Source of the DNA: a virus
Direction: 5' to 3' (one strand)
DNA length: 64,000 nucleotides
Virus record (IMG/VR): IMGVR_UViG_3300025154_000064
Location: 24,975-88,974 of that record
The translations under genes and the position numbers were made by a program. The notes below the pieces were generated by a model that was given only the letters and a program-made list of their open reading frames with translations, ran no database searches and was not told the origin of the DNA. Position 1 is the stretch's first letter. Every line of letters starts with the position of its first letter. Of the stretch, positions 25,861 to 34,940 are shown piece after piece.

Positions 25861-26607
25861 ATGGAAATTCAAAAAACAAGAAAGAGCAAGCCGCCTCGCA
25901 TCCTTATACATGGCAACCACGGGCTCGGGAAAAGCTCCCTGGCAGCGGCGGCGCCGGCACCGATTTTTATCCAGACAGAGGACGGCCTCGATGAGATCGA
26001 CGCAGAGGCTTTCCCGATGGCCAAAGACTTCGACACCGTTATGTCGCAGCTCATGCAGGTCTATCAAGAACCGCATGATTACAAAACGCTCGTTATCGAC
26101 TCGATGGACTGGACCGAGCGCCTGATCAACGCGCATGTGTGTAAGGAAGGCGGCAAGGACTCGATCAGCGACTTCGGGTATGGCGCAGGTTTCCAGATCG
26201 TCTATGAACAGTTCGGCCGGATCGTCAAGGCGCTCGATATGATCCGCGAAGAGCGGAAGATGGCGATCATACTTACGGCTCACAGCCAGATCAAGCAATA
26301 TAACAATCCACTCGGCGCCGACTTCGACCGCCACCAGATCAAGTTGCGTGACAAGAACGCAGAGCTCTTCCTCGAATGGTGCGATTGCGTTGGGTACCTG
26401 CGCTTCCAGACCTACGTGAAAGAAAAGAAAGAAGGCTTCTCGACCACCACCAAGGCGACAGGCGGAAGCGACCGAGTTCTATCCTGCTACCCATCGGCGG
26501 CTTTCGTATCCAAGAATCGTTACGCAATCACTGAAGACATCGATATTCCAGACCCGGCCACCGGCTGGGACAACCTCATCAAAGCGATCAAGGGAGAAAA
26601 ATCATGA
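25861..26607 (+). CDS. Sak4-like RecA-fold ATPase (AAA_24)
   Basis: A 248-aa protein. Walker A GNHGLGKSS at residues 18-26; Walker B LVIDSMDW near 78; helical end with ATGGSDRVLSCYPS. This layout matches the phage nucleotide-binding AAA_24/Sak4 group, which promotes single-strand annealing or exchange. It overlaps the DUF669 gene by four bases, and the pair with a downstream RecB-like nuclease makes a phage recombination cassette. Confidence 0.85.
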   Translation: MEIQKTRKSKPPRILIHGNHGLGKSSLAAAAPAPIFIQTEDGLDEIDAEAFPMAKDFDTVMSQLMQVYQEPHDYKTLVIDSMDWTERLINAHVCKEGGKDSISDFGYGAGFQIVYEQFGRIVKALDMIREERKMAIILTAHSQIKQYNNPLGADFDRHQIKLRDKNAELFLEWCDCVGYLRFQTYVKEKKEGFSTTTKATGGSDRVLSCYPSAAFVSKNRYAITEDIDIPDPATGWDNLIKAIKGEKS

Positions 26608-27113
26608 GCGAGAATTTTACAATCAACATCGAAAAAGAAGCGGCAGAGTTTAAAGGTGAATTTAAGGTACTTCCCCCTGGGTGGAAGAAGGTTGTCATCC
26701 TGAGCGGTGACATGGTGGCTACAAAAGGGAACAACGGAGAGATGCTGGTCCTTACATACGAGTGTCAGGAAGGAAAGGTCTCTGACCGGCTGAACATCTT
26801 CAATTCGTCAGAGGTCGCTCAGAAAATCGGCCGGCAGGCGCTGGCAAAGATCTGTGAAAGCGTCGGCCTTACCGGGAACTTTTCGCTGAAAGATATTCCG
26901 AAACTTTTCGGCCGCTACATGGACATCGAACTGGGAGTCGAAAAGTTCAAGTCGAACAAGGCCGATGCCAATGGACACTTTAAGGACCTGCAATCCAACA
27001 AGGTTAAAAACTACGCCAAAGCCGACACCAAATCTGTGAACGCGCCGCCTGCACCACCGGCTGGGACCGAAGCTTCCGGAAGCCAACCCGACGAGAAAAA
27101 ACTACCCTGGTAA
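26604..27113 (+). CDS. DUF669 protein (probable ssDNA-binding)
   Basis: A 169-aa protein. It starts TINIEKEAAEFKGEFKVLPP, then GNNGEMLVLTYECQEGKVSD and the later KLFGRYMDIELGVEKF, the normal DUF669 order. The tail is Pro/Ala-rich and ends in an acidic-aromatic KKLPW, similar to SSB-like tips. It is adjacent to Sak4, as commonly seen. Function as a single-strand binding protein is inferred. Confidence 0.8.
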   Translation: MSENFTINIEKEAAEFKGEFKVLPPGWKKVVILSGDMVATKGNNGEMLVLTYECQEGKVSDRLNIFNSSEVAQKIGRQALAKICESVGLTGNFSLKDIPKLFGRYMDIELGVEKFKSNKADANGHFKDLQSNKVKNYAKADTKSVNAPPAPPAGTEASGSQPDEKKLPW

Positions 27114-27123
27114 GGAGGTGGCC

Positions 27124-27510
27124 ATGAATGAAATCGAAAGCGCAATTGTCCGCGGCGCCGAACTGAAAATCCAGATCGACAACATGACGGAAGAGCTTCG
27201 CAAGATCAACGTCTTCCTTTCGGAGAATGCCGCCTATAAACCTGGTAGCAAAACCGGCCACCTTGATGCGCATGGTATCAAGGTGGATGTCACCCTGAAG
27301 GACAACGTGAAATACGATCAGGAGAAGCTGATCACTGTCCAACAGCACTTCGAATTTTTCCCGAACGTGTTCAAGTCCGAATGGAAGCCGGTCGCCAAGG
27401 CGCTCACCGAGGCCATGGCTGGCAACGATGAGTTTCGAAAAGCCATCGAGTGGTCACGAACTGTTACACCCGGGGCGCCGCAGGTCAAGTACACGAAGAT
27501 TGAGGAATAG
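27124..27510 (+). CDS. Uncharacterised recombination-cluster protein
   Basis: A 128-aa protein. ATG 27124 is preferred over the GTG at 27118 because GGAGG overlaps that GTG. The N-terminus is helical (AELKIQIDNMTEELRKINVF), then GSKTGHLDAHGIKVDVTLKD. It resembles small proteins between SSB-like and nuclease genes in phage recombination operons. Function unknown. Confidence 0.6.
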   Translation: MNEIESAIVRGAELKIQIDNMTEELRKINVFLSENAAYKPGSKTGHLDAHGIKVDVTLKDNVKYDQEKLITVQQHFEFFPNVFKSEWKPVAKALTEAMAGNDEFRKAIEWSRTVTPGAPQVKYTKIEE

Positions 27511-27551
27511 ACCGTCGCCGCAACCTTGGGAGGGGAACCCGGCGATGTCAC

Positions 27552-27580
27552 ACCCCATGGGTCATTGCGGCCCATGGGGT
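27552..27580. promoter_or_regulatory. 10-bp hairpin before the nuclease gene
   Basis: ACCCCATGGG (27552-27561) pairs with CCCATGGGGT (27571-27580), loop TCATTGCGG. It lies five bases before ATG 27586 and has TTT after it, so it could slow ribosomes or act as a weak terminator. The stem covers the weak GGGG ribosome site of ATG 27586. Confidence 0.5.
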
Positions 27581-27585
27581 TTACC

Positions 27586-28335
27586 ATGAAAGGACTTGAA
27601 GTGATTAATATCGACTACGGTGACAACGACGCCACCAGCGCTAAAGCAATCGACGCTTACCTTGAATCTACCCAGACGTATCGTGACTGGCTGGGACTTA
27701 GCGCCATTGGCCATAAGTGCCCGAGGTACATGTGGTACCAGGCACGCGGAATGCAAAATCAGACCGAACCAAAGCAGGCCAGGCTGCTTCGGACCTTCGC
27801 ATTCGGCAACGCAATTGAAGATCTGCTCGCGCTATGGCTGAAAGGCGCCGGTTTCGAGCTTACATGTCAGCAATGGAAAGTGAAGTTTACTCGCGGCGAT
27901 AGCGTCCTGCAGGGTTCCATCGACGGGAAGATATCCGGCCTGCTGGAAGCGCCTGCAACCACTCATTTGTGGGAATGTAAGTCAATGAAGAACGCGAGTT
28001 TCAACAAACTGCTGAAGTCCGGGTATGAAGCCTACGATGAAAAATATCGGACGCAGATCCATTGCTACGCGCATGGACTCGGATTATCTCGAATCTATGT
28101 TACTGTTTTGAATAAGGATACAAGCCAGATCTACACGGAGCGCATCCGGACCGATGCTGAATTCGCCGAATCCCAGCTCAATCGTGCTTTCGACATTGTT
28201 GAACTTAAACATCCCCCCGATGGTAGCTGCCCAAACAGTAGCTGGTATGAAGCGAAGTGGTGCGACTATCGTGAGTTCTGCTTTGGTGGCCGGCGTGCTG
28301 TGGTCCAGAAGAAAAAGGGGGACGTGCCTTGGTAG
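27586..28335 (+). CDS. RecB-like PD-(D/E)XK nuclease
   Basis: A 249-aa protein (249 codons from ATG 27586; a GTG at 27601 with AAAGGA upstream is an alternative start). The core motifs are FAFGNAIEDLLALWL near residue 65, GSIDGKI near 110 (Asp) and LWECKSMKNAS near 127 (Glu-x-Lys), then QIHCYAHGLG. This is the Cas4/RecB-type exonuclease fold. A C-terminal cysteine group (WCDYREFCF) resembles part of the Cas4 iron-sulfur site, but the full set is not seen. It is the probable exonuclease partner of the Sak4 system. Confidence 0.82.
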   Translation: MKGLEVINIDYGDNDATSAKAIDAYLESTQTYRDWLGLSAIGHKCPRYMWYQARGMQNQTEPKQARLLRTFAFGNAIEDLLALWLKGAGFELTCQQWKVKFTRGDSVLQGSIDGKISGLLEAPATTHLWECKSMKNASFNKLLKSGYEAYDEKYRTQIHCYAHGLGLSRIYVTVLNKDTSQIYTERIRTDAEFAESQLNRAFDIVELKHPPDGSCPNSSWYEAKWCDYREFCFGGRRAVVQKKKGDVPW

Positions 28336-29156
28336 AGGAGAAAGCTTGCAGTAAGTGCGGAAGTGTTAAGGCACTGGATGAATTCAATAAGCATAAAGGC
28401 AGAAAAGATGGATATAATACTTGGTGCATGGTGTGTGAAAAGGAGTATAAAAACGCATATTACAAAGACAATAAAGTAGCCATATCATCTAAGGTCAAAG
28501 CGTATGTTGAATTTAATAAAGAGAAGGTGTCTACACGTAAAAAAGCATACTATAAAAAAAATAAGGATCAAATAGCCTTAAGAGATAAGGAATACCGCGA
28601 AAAGAATAAGGAGAGAATAACTTCCAGGCTAAAGGCATGGTACGAAAAGAACAAAAAGTATGCATCTGAGCAAGCGAAGATATATCGAGAGAACAATAAA
28701 GAGAAGGTGAGCACATGGACCAAGTTGTGGAGAGAGAATAACCATGAAAAAGTTAAAAGTTATACAAAGAAATGTAATGCTAAAATAAGGTCAACCCCAA
28801 AAGGAAAACTTAACAACAATATATCTCGTGGCATCAGTCGATCTCTCAATGGTGCCAAGTCTGGCCGCCACTGGGAAGATTTGGTCGGATATACTATTGA
28901 CCAACTCAAACGCCACCTTGAGAAACAATTTGATGAACACATGACCTGGGAAAATTACGGCTCATACTGGCATCTCGAACATATCATACCAGTCTCAGCT
29001 TTCAATTTCCAAAGTCCTGAAGACCGAGATTTTAAACGCTGCTGGGCGCTAAAGAATCTGAGACCTCTTGAGAAAATAGAGAACATCAAGAAGTCGAATA
29101 AGCTTGAAAAACATTTTCAACCATCACTTGTATTTAAGGTGAAGAATGCAGCCTGA
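28329..29156 (+). CDS. HNH endonuclease with 15-residue repeats
   Basis: A 275-aa protein with a TTG start overlapping the nuclease stop by seven bases. It has an N-terminal zinc finger (CSKCGSVKALDEF; CMVC), then five to six 15-residue repeats starting NK(E/D)xV/I across residues 55-145, and a C-terminal HNH with WHLEHIIPVSAF and WALKNLRPL. The repeat part is much richer in A than its neighbours. Such free-standing HNH genes are usually mobile. It ends inside the helicase gene (11-base overlap). Confidence 0.75.
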   Translation: MVEEKACSKCGSVKALDEFNKHKGRKDGYNTWCMVCEKEYKNAYYKDNKVAISSKVKAYVEFNKEKVSTRKKAYYKKNKDQIALRDKEYREKNKERITSRLKAWYEKNKKYASEQAKIYRENNKEKVSTWTKLWRENNHEKVKSYTKKCNAKIRSTPKGKLNNNISRGISRSLNGAKSGRHWEDLVGYTIDQLKRHLEKQFDEHMTWENYGSYWHLEHIIPVSAFNFQSPEDRDFKRCWALKNLRPLEKIENIKKSNKLEKHFQPSLVFKVKNAA

Positions 29157-30888
29157 GCTAAGACCATACCAGATCGAAGCGCTCAACGCTTTAGGTGAAG
29201 CCATCAAGACGAAAGACAGGCTTCTGCTGATCGCCGCGACAGGTGCAGGCAAGACTGCAATGATATGCCGCTTCATCCAGAAGTTTTATTTCGAATATCC
29301 GGACCGGAACTTCCTTGTCGTGTCTCATAAACAGTTAATAATTGAGCAGTTCATTGCTGCATTCAAGAAGTTCACTGAAATAAAAAGTTCAGATATAGGC
29401 GTTTGTTGCTCCGGCATGGGACGCCGTGAGCTTAAATCAAGAATCGTCCTTGCTACGATCCAGACCATTGTCAATTGCCTTGGGGACTACGCAGGAGCGA
29501 GCTTAGTTGTGGTCGATGAAACGCACAGGGTTTCGGTAGGGTTGGATTCTCAGTATAACCAGCTTCTAAACACGCTTGAAGAGTATGTTCCTGGCCACAA
29601 AACCATAGGTGTTACCGGCACAGGTTTTAGGCTCGGCCACGGTGAGATTTTTGGTTCAAGATGTAAAGCCGATAGAGTTAATTTCTTCCCGGAAGTTACG
29701 CATAGGGTGCTTTATTCAACCTTAAGGGATTCAGGGTACCTCATGCCGCTCAAGGGTTATATCGCCGACGGCAATGCAGCCAAGGACCTCTCTTCGGTAC
29801 CGCTTGTAGCCGGCGAATACAATATGTCAGATGCCGGGAAGGTCATGAGCAAGTATGTCAATGCTGCCGTTGACGCATTGGAACTGTATGGAGCTGAGCA
29901 TAAGCATGTTTGCATATTTTGCTGTGTCATAAAGCACGTTGAAGAAATAGTTGAGGCCTTCAGGTCAAGGGGTCACTCGATAGTGCCGATCCACTCAAAG
30001 CTTTCAAAGACAGAGCGTGAAAATAATTTGAGGTCGTGGCAATCAGGCGAAGTCCGAATCGCTGCGAGCGTGAATGTATTGACAGAGGCATTCGACTACC
30101 CAGCGCTATCATGCATAGTCTTTTGCAGACCTTCGAAGAGCAGCACCGTGTGGCTGCAAGCCATAGGGCGTATCCTTAGAATGCATCCTGACAAGAAGGA
30201 AAGCCTGCTGATCGACCTTACAGGCAATGCTATGTACTTCGGCCTGGATTTAGACTCACCCAAGGTAATTATCCCTTATGGCTCTGGAAACTCTGAAGCC
30301 CCAACGAAAATATGCCCCTTCGTATATCCAGACGGCCGGATCTGTGGCGAAAGGGTCCACACTGCAACACGGTTCTGCCCGAGCTGCGAATTTGAGTGGA
30401 CCGTGGAGGAAGTGGAGGCAGTGCTTCCTGAACTAAAAAAAGTTTCCTTCGGCGCACCAGTAGAGGCGCCGCTCTGGCACAAAGTTTCTTATATGTCGAT
30501 CAGCATCCACCAGAATCAGGAAACCGGAAAGCGCCTGCTTCGCCTGCAATTCGAATGCCCTGGCGAGAATGTCTACGCTAAAAATATCTTTGTTTCCGAT
30601 TGGTTATGTTTCAAGTGCCACTATAGCGGTTTTGCTGTCGAAAAAGGCAAAGAGAAATGGAACATGTTCAGCTACAGGGATTACCCTGAGGATGTCGATA
30701 CCGCTGAATGGTACGCGAAAGAATCTTTCGCCACACCGAAACAGGTGCTCTTAAAGAAAGACGGCAAGTGGCATCGGATACTGGACTACAAGTTCGAGGA
30801 AGAGGAAGAATCGCTGCATATGGATACCGCTTTCGCTAATCCGTTTGACAAAGATCAACTATACACAGGTGAGGACTTGCCGTTTTGA
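29146..30888 (+). CDS. DEAD/H-type SF2 helicase with zinc finger
   Basis: A 580-aa protein with motif I AATGAGKTAM near 30, motif II VVDETHR near 125, VTGTGFR motif III, then a C-terminal RecA domain with FDYPALSCIVFCRP and AIGRILRMHP (motif VI). A four-cysteine zinc-ribbon insert lies near 385 (CPFVYPDGRICG, then CPSC). It is the replicative/recombination helicase of the early module and overlaps both neighbours. Confidence 0.88.
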   Translation: MQPELRPYQIEALNALGEAIKTKDRLLLIAATGAGKTAMICRFIQKFYFEYPDRNFLVVSHKQLIIEQFIAAFKKFTEIKSSDIGVCCSGMGRRELKSRIVLATIQTIVNCLGDYAGASLVVVDETHRVSVGLDSQYNQLLNTLEEYVPGHKTIGVTGTGFRLGHGEIFGSRCKADRVNFFPEVTHRVLYSTLRDSGYLMPLKGYIADGNAAKDLSSVPLVAGEYNMSDAGKVMSKYVNAAVDALELYGAEHKHVCIFCCVIKHVEEIVEAFRSRGHSIVPIHSKLSKTERENNLRSWQSGEVRIAASVNVLTEAFDYPALSCIVFCRPSKSSTVWLQAIGRILRMHPDKKESLLIDLTGNAMYFGLDLDSPKVIIPYGSGNSEAPTKICPFVYPDGRICGERVHTATRFCPSCEFEWTVEEVEAVLPELKKVSFGAPVEAPLWHKVSYMSISIHQNQETGKRLLRLQFECPGENVYAKNIFVSDWLCFKCHYSGFAVEKGKEKWNMFSYRDYPEDVDTAEWYAKESFATPKQVLLKKDGKWHRILDYKFEEEEESLHMDTAFANPFDKDQLYTGEDLPF

Positions 30889-31103
30889 AACCATGCCCAA
30901 AAATAATAGACGGTATCTGCACCATTCATCGATTACCGAACCCGCCGGAAGCTGTGTGCCGGAAGTGCCAGCACCGGCCGGTTGTGGTGTGCGACAAATG
31001 GATTTTCGACGATGAATGGTGCCGGTTCCTGGACGCTGATGGGTGCGTGCATTTTCATGCCCGCACTGAGTGCGCAAGCTGTTTGATGAAAGAGGAGGAT
31101 TAA
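30885..31103 (+). CDS. Cys-rich small protein
   Basis: A 72-aa protein, 11 Cys/His-rich positions (CPKIIDGICTIH; CRKCQHRP; CRFLDADGC; CASC). Metal binding is likely; no family recognised. The ATG overlaps the helicase stop by four bases (ATGA). Confidence 0.6.
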   Translation: MKPCPKIIDGICTIHRLPNPPEAVCRKCQHRPVVVCDKWIFDDEWCRFLDADGCVHFHARTECASCLMKEED

Positions 31104-31105
31104 GG

Positions 31106-31183
31106 ATGAACTGGCCTGAAGCGGTTGTGATGGTGGCGTTTTTTGCAATGCTGGCGATTGCGTTTTGGAGGCTTTTGAAATGA
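31106..31183 (+). CDS. 25-aa single-span membrane peptide
   Basis: ATG 31106 is preceded by GAGGAGGATTAAGG (very strong ribosome site). The peptide NWPEAVVMVAFFAMLAIAFW, then RLLK, is one transmembrane helix. Its stop overlaps the next start (ATGA). Very short but well supported by the ribosome site and coupling. Confidence 0.6.
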   Translation: MNWPEAVVMVAFFAMLAIAFWRLLK

Positions 31184-31347
31184 AAATAGAACGTTGCGGG
31201 GATTGTGAGCATATTAAGCTGTTGCCTTCGTCAGGACTCTTCGGTGGACAATGGGTGTGCGGCAAGACTGGACAGCCTGTCAACCCGGGAAGGTTCATCG
31301 TGTGCGAGTTAAAATATCAAACATACGCGACATCGGAAGCAAAATGA
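31180..31347 (+). CDS. Small zinc-ribbon-like protein
   Basis: A 55-aa protein with CGDCEH and CGKTG cysteines. Start 31180 is chosen from the ATGA overlap with the upstream stop. Its own stop overlaps the next start in the same way. No family recognised. Confidence 0.55.
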   Translation: MKIERCGDCEHIKLLPSSGLFGGQWVCGKTGQPVNPGRFIVCELKYQTYATSEAK

Positions 31348-33608
31348 ACTTCTCGGACATCCAGCACCTTATAGAAGCCGGCCTGCATATCTTCCCTTGC
31401 GCCACCGACAAGTCACCCTTGTGCCGCTGGAAAGACCAATATTCTTGGTCACCAACAGAGACTTTCGCCGCGGTTGGAATGGCCACCGGTTCGCTATCCG
31501 GCAATGTGGAGGTGATAGACGTCGACAATCCGAACTTGTTCGAGTCTCTTCCAAAGGTCAATGCCGTGGTGGCCCGTACAGTTTCAGGCGGCTACCACCT
31601 GATCTACCGATGCGAGGCGCCTGAACCCAACCAAAAGCTGGCTATGTCATACCAGCGCGTTGCCGGCTACGGCGAGTACGGTTTTGATTGGCGGCCCGGG
31701 AAACTTTACAAGGCCAAGGAATACGGCGACGGCTGGTATATTTCGACTGCCAGCGTCGAGACCCGTGGGGTTGGTGGCTACATCCTTATATCGCCATCGC
31801 CGGGCTACGAATTATTGAAAGGCTCACTGACCGATATCCCTGTGCTCACCACCGAGCAACGCGATAAACTCTTTTTCCACTGCCGATCGCTGGGTGAACA
31901 TCCGCCGACACCCAAAGTGATATCACGCAAGCCATCTGCAGGTGCCACCGGCACCCGCCCGGGTGATGCCTTCAACTGTCAAGTAACGCTTGACGATTTG
32001 ACCTGCTTGCTTACCAAGCATGGCTGGACAGTCACCGGCGACCAAGGGCAAAATAGGCACTTCGCACGTCCCGGGAAGGTAACCGGCACTAGCGCGACAC
32101 TGGGCGGATCAGCGGATTGTCCATTGTTCTATGTGTTCACGTCGTCAACCGAGTTCGAGGCTGAGAAGGCCTACACCCCGTTCCAGGTGCTGGCCAAGCT
32201 TGAACACGGCGACGACTATTCCGCCGCGGCGTTGAGCCTGGCCAAGTTCGGGTATGGTGAAGCTGAGCGAGACCCTACCATTGAACTGATCACGCACGAA
32301 GAAGCCTGCGCCATGCCAGGCATCGGAACACCGCTGAACGATATCCCGGCAGGGTCCCTTATCGATCTTGGCATGGCTGGCCTCGTAAGTGCCGGCGCTG
32401 TCAACATTCAGCAATTGCTCTATCCGATAGTGATCAGCCACATTGCCAGAGCATCGAACGGGTACATCTGCTGCGAGCACGTTCACCCGTCATTCTCATT
32501 CATCAAGGTGGCAGGTACGAGCGTTGGGAAGAGCAAGAGTAACCAGATAATGCAGGCTGTTGTCCGCCCGGCTTTCGAAGAGACGGTAATAAAAACCATA
32601 GGCAAGCGGGAATGTGAAGTCAACGTCAACATTTTTTATGGACCTGACGAAGTGGCATCCGGCCAGGCGATGTTAAAAGCTTTAGCCGACCGGCCAAAGG
32701 CGTTGTTCGTTTTTGATGAAATAACCGGGTTATTCTCTGGGACCGGCGGCAAACAAGATCCAATGTCTGCAGACAAAAAGAAGGTCCTTCTGCAGCTAAG
32801 CACCCATGGGGGGAGCGTTTATGAAAAGAAATACGCTGACGACCAGAAGGACGTCGTTATAGATGGACTTCTCTTTAATATGCTTGGGAACGCGACACCG
32901 GTTATTTTCGACCACTTCAATAATGAAGATATAGATACCGGAACTATACAAAGGCTGGATTTTTCTGTGTACGACGGGAAGATTCCACGAAGGTCGACTA
33001 CACAGCTCAGTAATGCGACCCTTGAAGTTTTCTCAGAGCGATTGAAAGCGATAATGGATGTATCGCCGGCTTGCATTGGTAACCTTTTAGGTGCCTCTGA
33101 CGTTGGTCTTGATGACGCGGCCAAAAAATTTATGAACGATCTGTCAGACAAAATCACAGACGAACAGAACTCTATTTTTGATGATGGAGAAATAGGTCTT
33201 ATAGGCCGAGCCTATAACACAACACTTAAATACGGAATTATCCACGCCGTGGCGACAAAAGATGTGTCTGAAATGTTCATATCGCCATTAAACATTGATG
33301 ACGTCAAATACGGCTATGGCGTTGCATCAGCCTTTCTCAGTTGGCAACGAAAAGTCCTTTTAAAAAAAATTCCTGCCGGCGAGTTTGCTGCCAACTGCGA
33401 TGCTTTTATGGAAGCTGTGATCTCTGCTCAAAAGATGAAAGGCCAGCTGCCTACCGGTAAGCTGGTGGCATCAAGAAAGAGGAGGATCAAGAACTTAAAA
33501 CCGAACGAGTGGGATCTGGTAGTGAAAGTCCTGAAAGCGAGGGGTGAATTAGTGACCGAAGAAGTTAAAAACAAGACGATTTATCGAGCAGTAAGGGGGG
33601 TTGAATGA
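31344..33608 (+). CDS. Bifunctional prim-pol/helicase (DUF3987-like)
   Basis: A 754-aa protein. The N-terminal primase-polymerase domain has HIFPCATDKSPLCRWK, the metal-binding VEVIDVDNP near 60 and GGYHLIYRC near 85. The middle/C-terminal part is a DUF3987-type helicase with Walker A AGTSVGKSKSN near 395 and Walker B ALFVFDEITG near 455. ATG 31344 overlaps the upstream stop. It is the replication initiator candidate, next to VRR-NUC, the SF2 helicase and the exonuclease. Confidence 0.85.
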   Translation: MNFSDIQHLIEAGLHIFPCATDKSPLCRWKDQYSWSPTETFAAVGMATGSLSGNVEVIDVDNPNLFESLPKVNAVVARTVSGGYHLIYRCEAPEPNQKLAMSYQRVAGYGEYGFDWRPGKLYKAKEYGDGWYISTASVETRGVGGYILISPSPGYELLKGSLTDIPVLTTEQRDKLFFHCRSLGEHPPTPKVISRKPSAGATGTRPGDAFNCQVTLDDLTCLLTKHGWTVTGDQGQNRHFARPGKVTGTSATLGGSADCPLFYVFTSSTEFEAEKAYTPFQVLAKLEHGDDYSAAALSLAKFGYGEAERDPTIELITHEEACAMPGIGTPLNDIPAGSLIDLGMAGLVSAGAVNIQQLLYPIVISHIARASNGYICCEHVHPSFSFIKVAGTSVGKSKSNQIMQAVVRPAFEETVIKTIGKRECEVNVNIFYGPDEVASGQAMLKALADRPKALFVFDEITGLFSGTGGKQDPMSADKKKVLLQLSTHGGSVYEKKYADDQKDVVIDGLLFNMLGNATPVIFDHFNNEDIDTGTIQRLDFSVYDGKIPRRSTTQLSNATLEVFSERLKAIMDVSPACIGNLLGASDVGLDDAAKKFMNDLSDKITDEQNSIFDDGEIGLIGRAYNTTLKYGIIHAVATKDVSEMFISPLNIDDVKYGYGVASAFLSWQRKVLLKKIPAGEFAANCDAFMEAVISAQKMKGQLPTGKLVASRKRRIKNLKPNEWDLVVKVLKARGELVTEEVKNKTIYRAVRGVE

Positions 33609-34003
33609 GCGAGGTTGTAAGGTCTGAGCATCTTGAACAGAGGGATTTTTTTGATTTCCTTCGAAAGCTTGAATTCGGAAATCCGGACATCCGGTTCGTG
33701 TATGCGGTCCCGAATGGTGGTCTTCGAAACATCCGGGTGGCCAAGCAGTTGAAGGACGAAGGGGTTAAGCCCGGGGTACCAGATATCTGCTGGCCGTGCC
33801 CGATGGGAGAGTTTCACGGGTTATATATCGAGATGAAGCGGACAAAGCTGGGGAAGGTTTCGGCCGATCAGCGCGTTTGGATAGATTGGCTGAAGAAGAA
33901 GGGATACTACGTTAAGGTCTGCAAGGGGTTTGAGGAAGCGAAGAGCGTTTTTTTAAATTACATGAAAATGGGTGAATTCAATGACAAAAGAAGAGCTGCG
34001 TAA
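33605..34003 (+). CDS. VRR-NUC nuclease
   Basis: A 132-aa protein: AVPNGGLRN, GVKPGVPDICW and LYIEMKRTKLGKVSADQ (the PD/EXK catalytic set) followed by GYYVKVCKGFEEA. Single-domain VRR-NUC proteins are common in phage replication clusters and probably cut branched DNA. Overlaps the previous stop (ATGA). Confidence 0.9.
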   Translation: MSEVVRSEHLEQRDFFDFLRKLEFGNPDIRFVYAVPNGGLRNIRVAKQLKDEGVKPGVPDICWPCPMGEFHGLYIEMKRTKLGKVSADQRVWIDWLKKKGYYVKVCKGFEEAKSVFLNYMKMGEFNDKRRAA

Positions 34004-34328
34004 GATTTTCGAGACAGAAGAAACGGCAGAAATAACATGGCAAGGTGCGTGCCACGATTGCGGATGCGATATTGAGGTCGTAACCAATATGGCAATCGAC
34101 GGCGCTCTCACTGTTACCGGTGGTGCCATTTATGGAGACAAGGATGGCGTACACCATATGAAATGTGAGGCCTGCTTCGAAAAGGATAGTACGCTTCATA
34201 ATTTTCGTGAGTGTGAGGTTTTTGTTCGGTGTGTAGGGTATCTTCGGCCGGTAAAGGATATGAACCCTGGGAAGCAGGCCGAGGTCGCAAACCGGAAAAA
34301 GTTTGATACGGGGGAATATCTTTCATGA
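33981..34328 (+). CDS. NrdD-C-terminus-like small protein (zinc ribbon plus GY motif)
   Basis: A 115-aa protein. Cysteine pairs CHDCGC near 26 and MKCEAC near 63 are followed by VRCVGYLRPVKDM, then PGKQAEVANRKKF. This order of zinc ribbon, R-x-x-GYL-x-P, N-x-GK and R-K-x-F is that of the anaerobic ribonucleotide reductase (NrdD) C-terminal region, where the Gly of GY carries the radical. No large NrdD subunit is visible in the window. ATG 33981 is preferred over a GTG at 33972. It may complement host NrdD or be a scaffold protein. Confidence 0.55.
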   Translation: MTKEELRKIFETEETAEITWQGACHDCGCDIEVVTNMAIDGALTVTGGAIYGDKDGVHHMKCEACFEKDSTLHNFRECEVFVRCVGYLRPVKDMNPGKQAEVANRKKFDTGEYLS

Positions 34329-34606
34329 CTATCATGCAACACGTCAGCAAGTGGATGGCGAAGAAGTTTTTAAATGCGACGCACTGTCGGCTCGGTGCCC
34401 GTGTTGGGAATCAGCTTTTCTCAGAAGCTGACATGCTGTTATCGCCGCTGGCAATGAGCGCATTCAAAGCGATAGGAACCGATCCTGATCACGAATACAG
34501 CATAGGTAGCGTCGAAAATGATAACTGGGAACCGGTAGAGGAGCGGGAAGGCATAGCCGTCGGGACCATCGTTATCCTTCCGGAAGGGGCCAGTCATGAC
34601 AATTGA
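34325..34606 (+). CDS. Uncharacterised 93-aa protein
   Basis: Start overlaps the previous stop. No family recognised; residues 58-85 are acidic (NDNWEPVEEREG) then VGTIVILPEG, a small beta-like motif. Part of the tightly overlapping rightward early operon. Confidence 0.55.
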   Translation: MTIMQHVSKWMAKKFLNATHCRLGARVGNQLFSEADMLLSPLAMSAFKAIGTDPDHEYSIGSVENDNWEPVEEREGIAVGTIVILPEGASHDN

Positions 34607-34940
34607 CTATAACTTTTTGAGCATGCGCCACAATAAGGAATACGGAACAGAATACCAAGACGGAAAGGCCATGGTAGCCGACCTTTACGCCAAACTCGGC
34701 AGCGCCTATGGGGTCGCTGATAGGCTCATAATCAACCACAAGTCTGTTTATAATTTCATGAAAAAGCATGGAATGAAGACGCAGCCAAGGGGGAGGGAGC
34801 GCTTCACAGACAAGAAGGATATAATCCTTGAAACGCTCAGGATAACACCGAACATGCCAAGGCAAGAAATTGCAGCGCTGGCAGGATCATCGGTTTCATT
34901 GGTTAAATATTATGTCAACAGAAGGAGAAAAAAAGCATGA
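34596..34940 (+). CDS. HTH-containing protein
   Basis: A 114-aa protein whose residues 40-110 look like two small helical DNA-binding modules (AYGVADRLIINHKSVYNFM, then MPRQEIAALAGSSVSLVKYY) with a basic middle (RGRERFTDKKD) and a basic end. A role in transcription or DNA binding is plausible; no specific family. Confidence 0.6.
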   Translation: MTIDYNFLSMRHNKEYGTEYQDGKAMVADLYAKLGSAYGVADRLIINHKSVYNFMKKHGMKTQPRGRERFTDKKDIILETLRITPNMPRQEIAALAGSSVSLVKYYVNRRRKKA

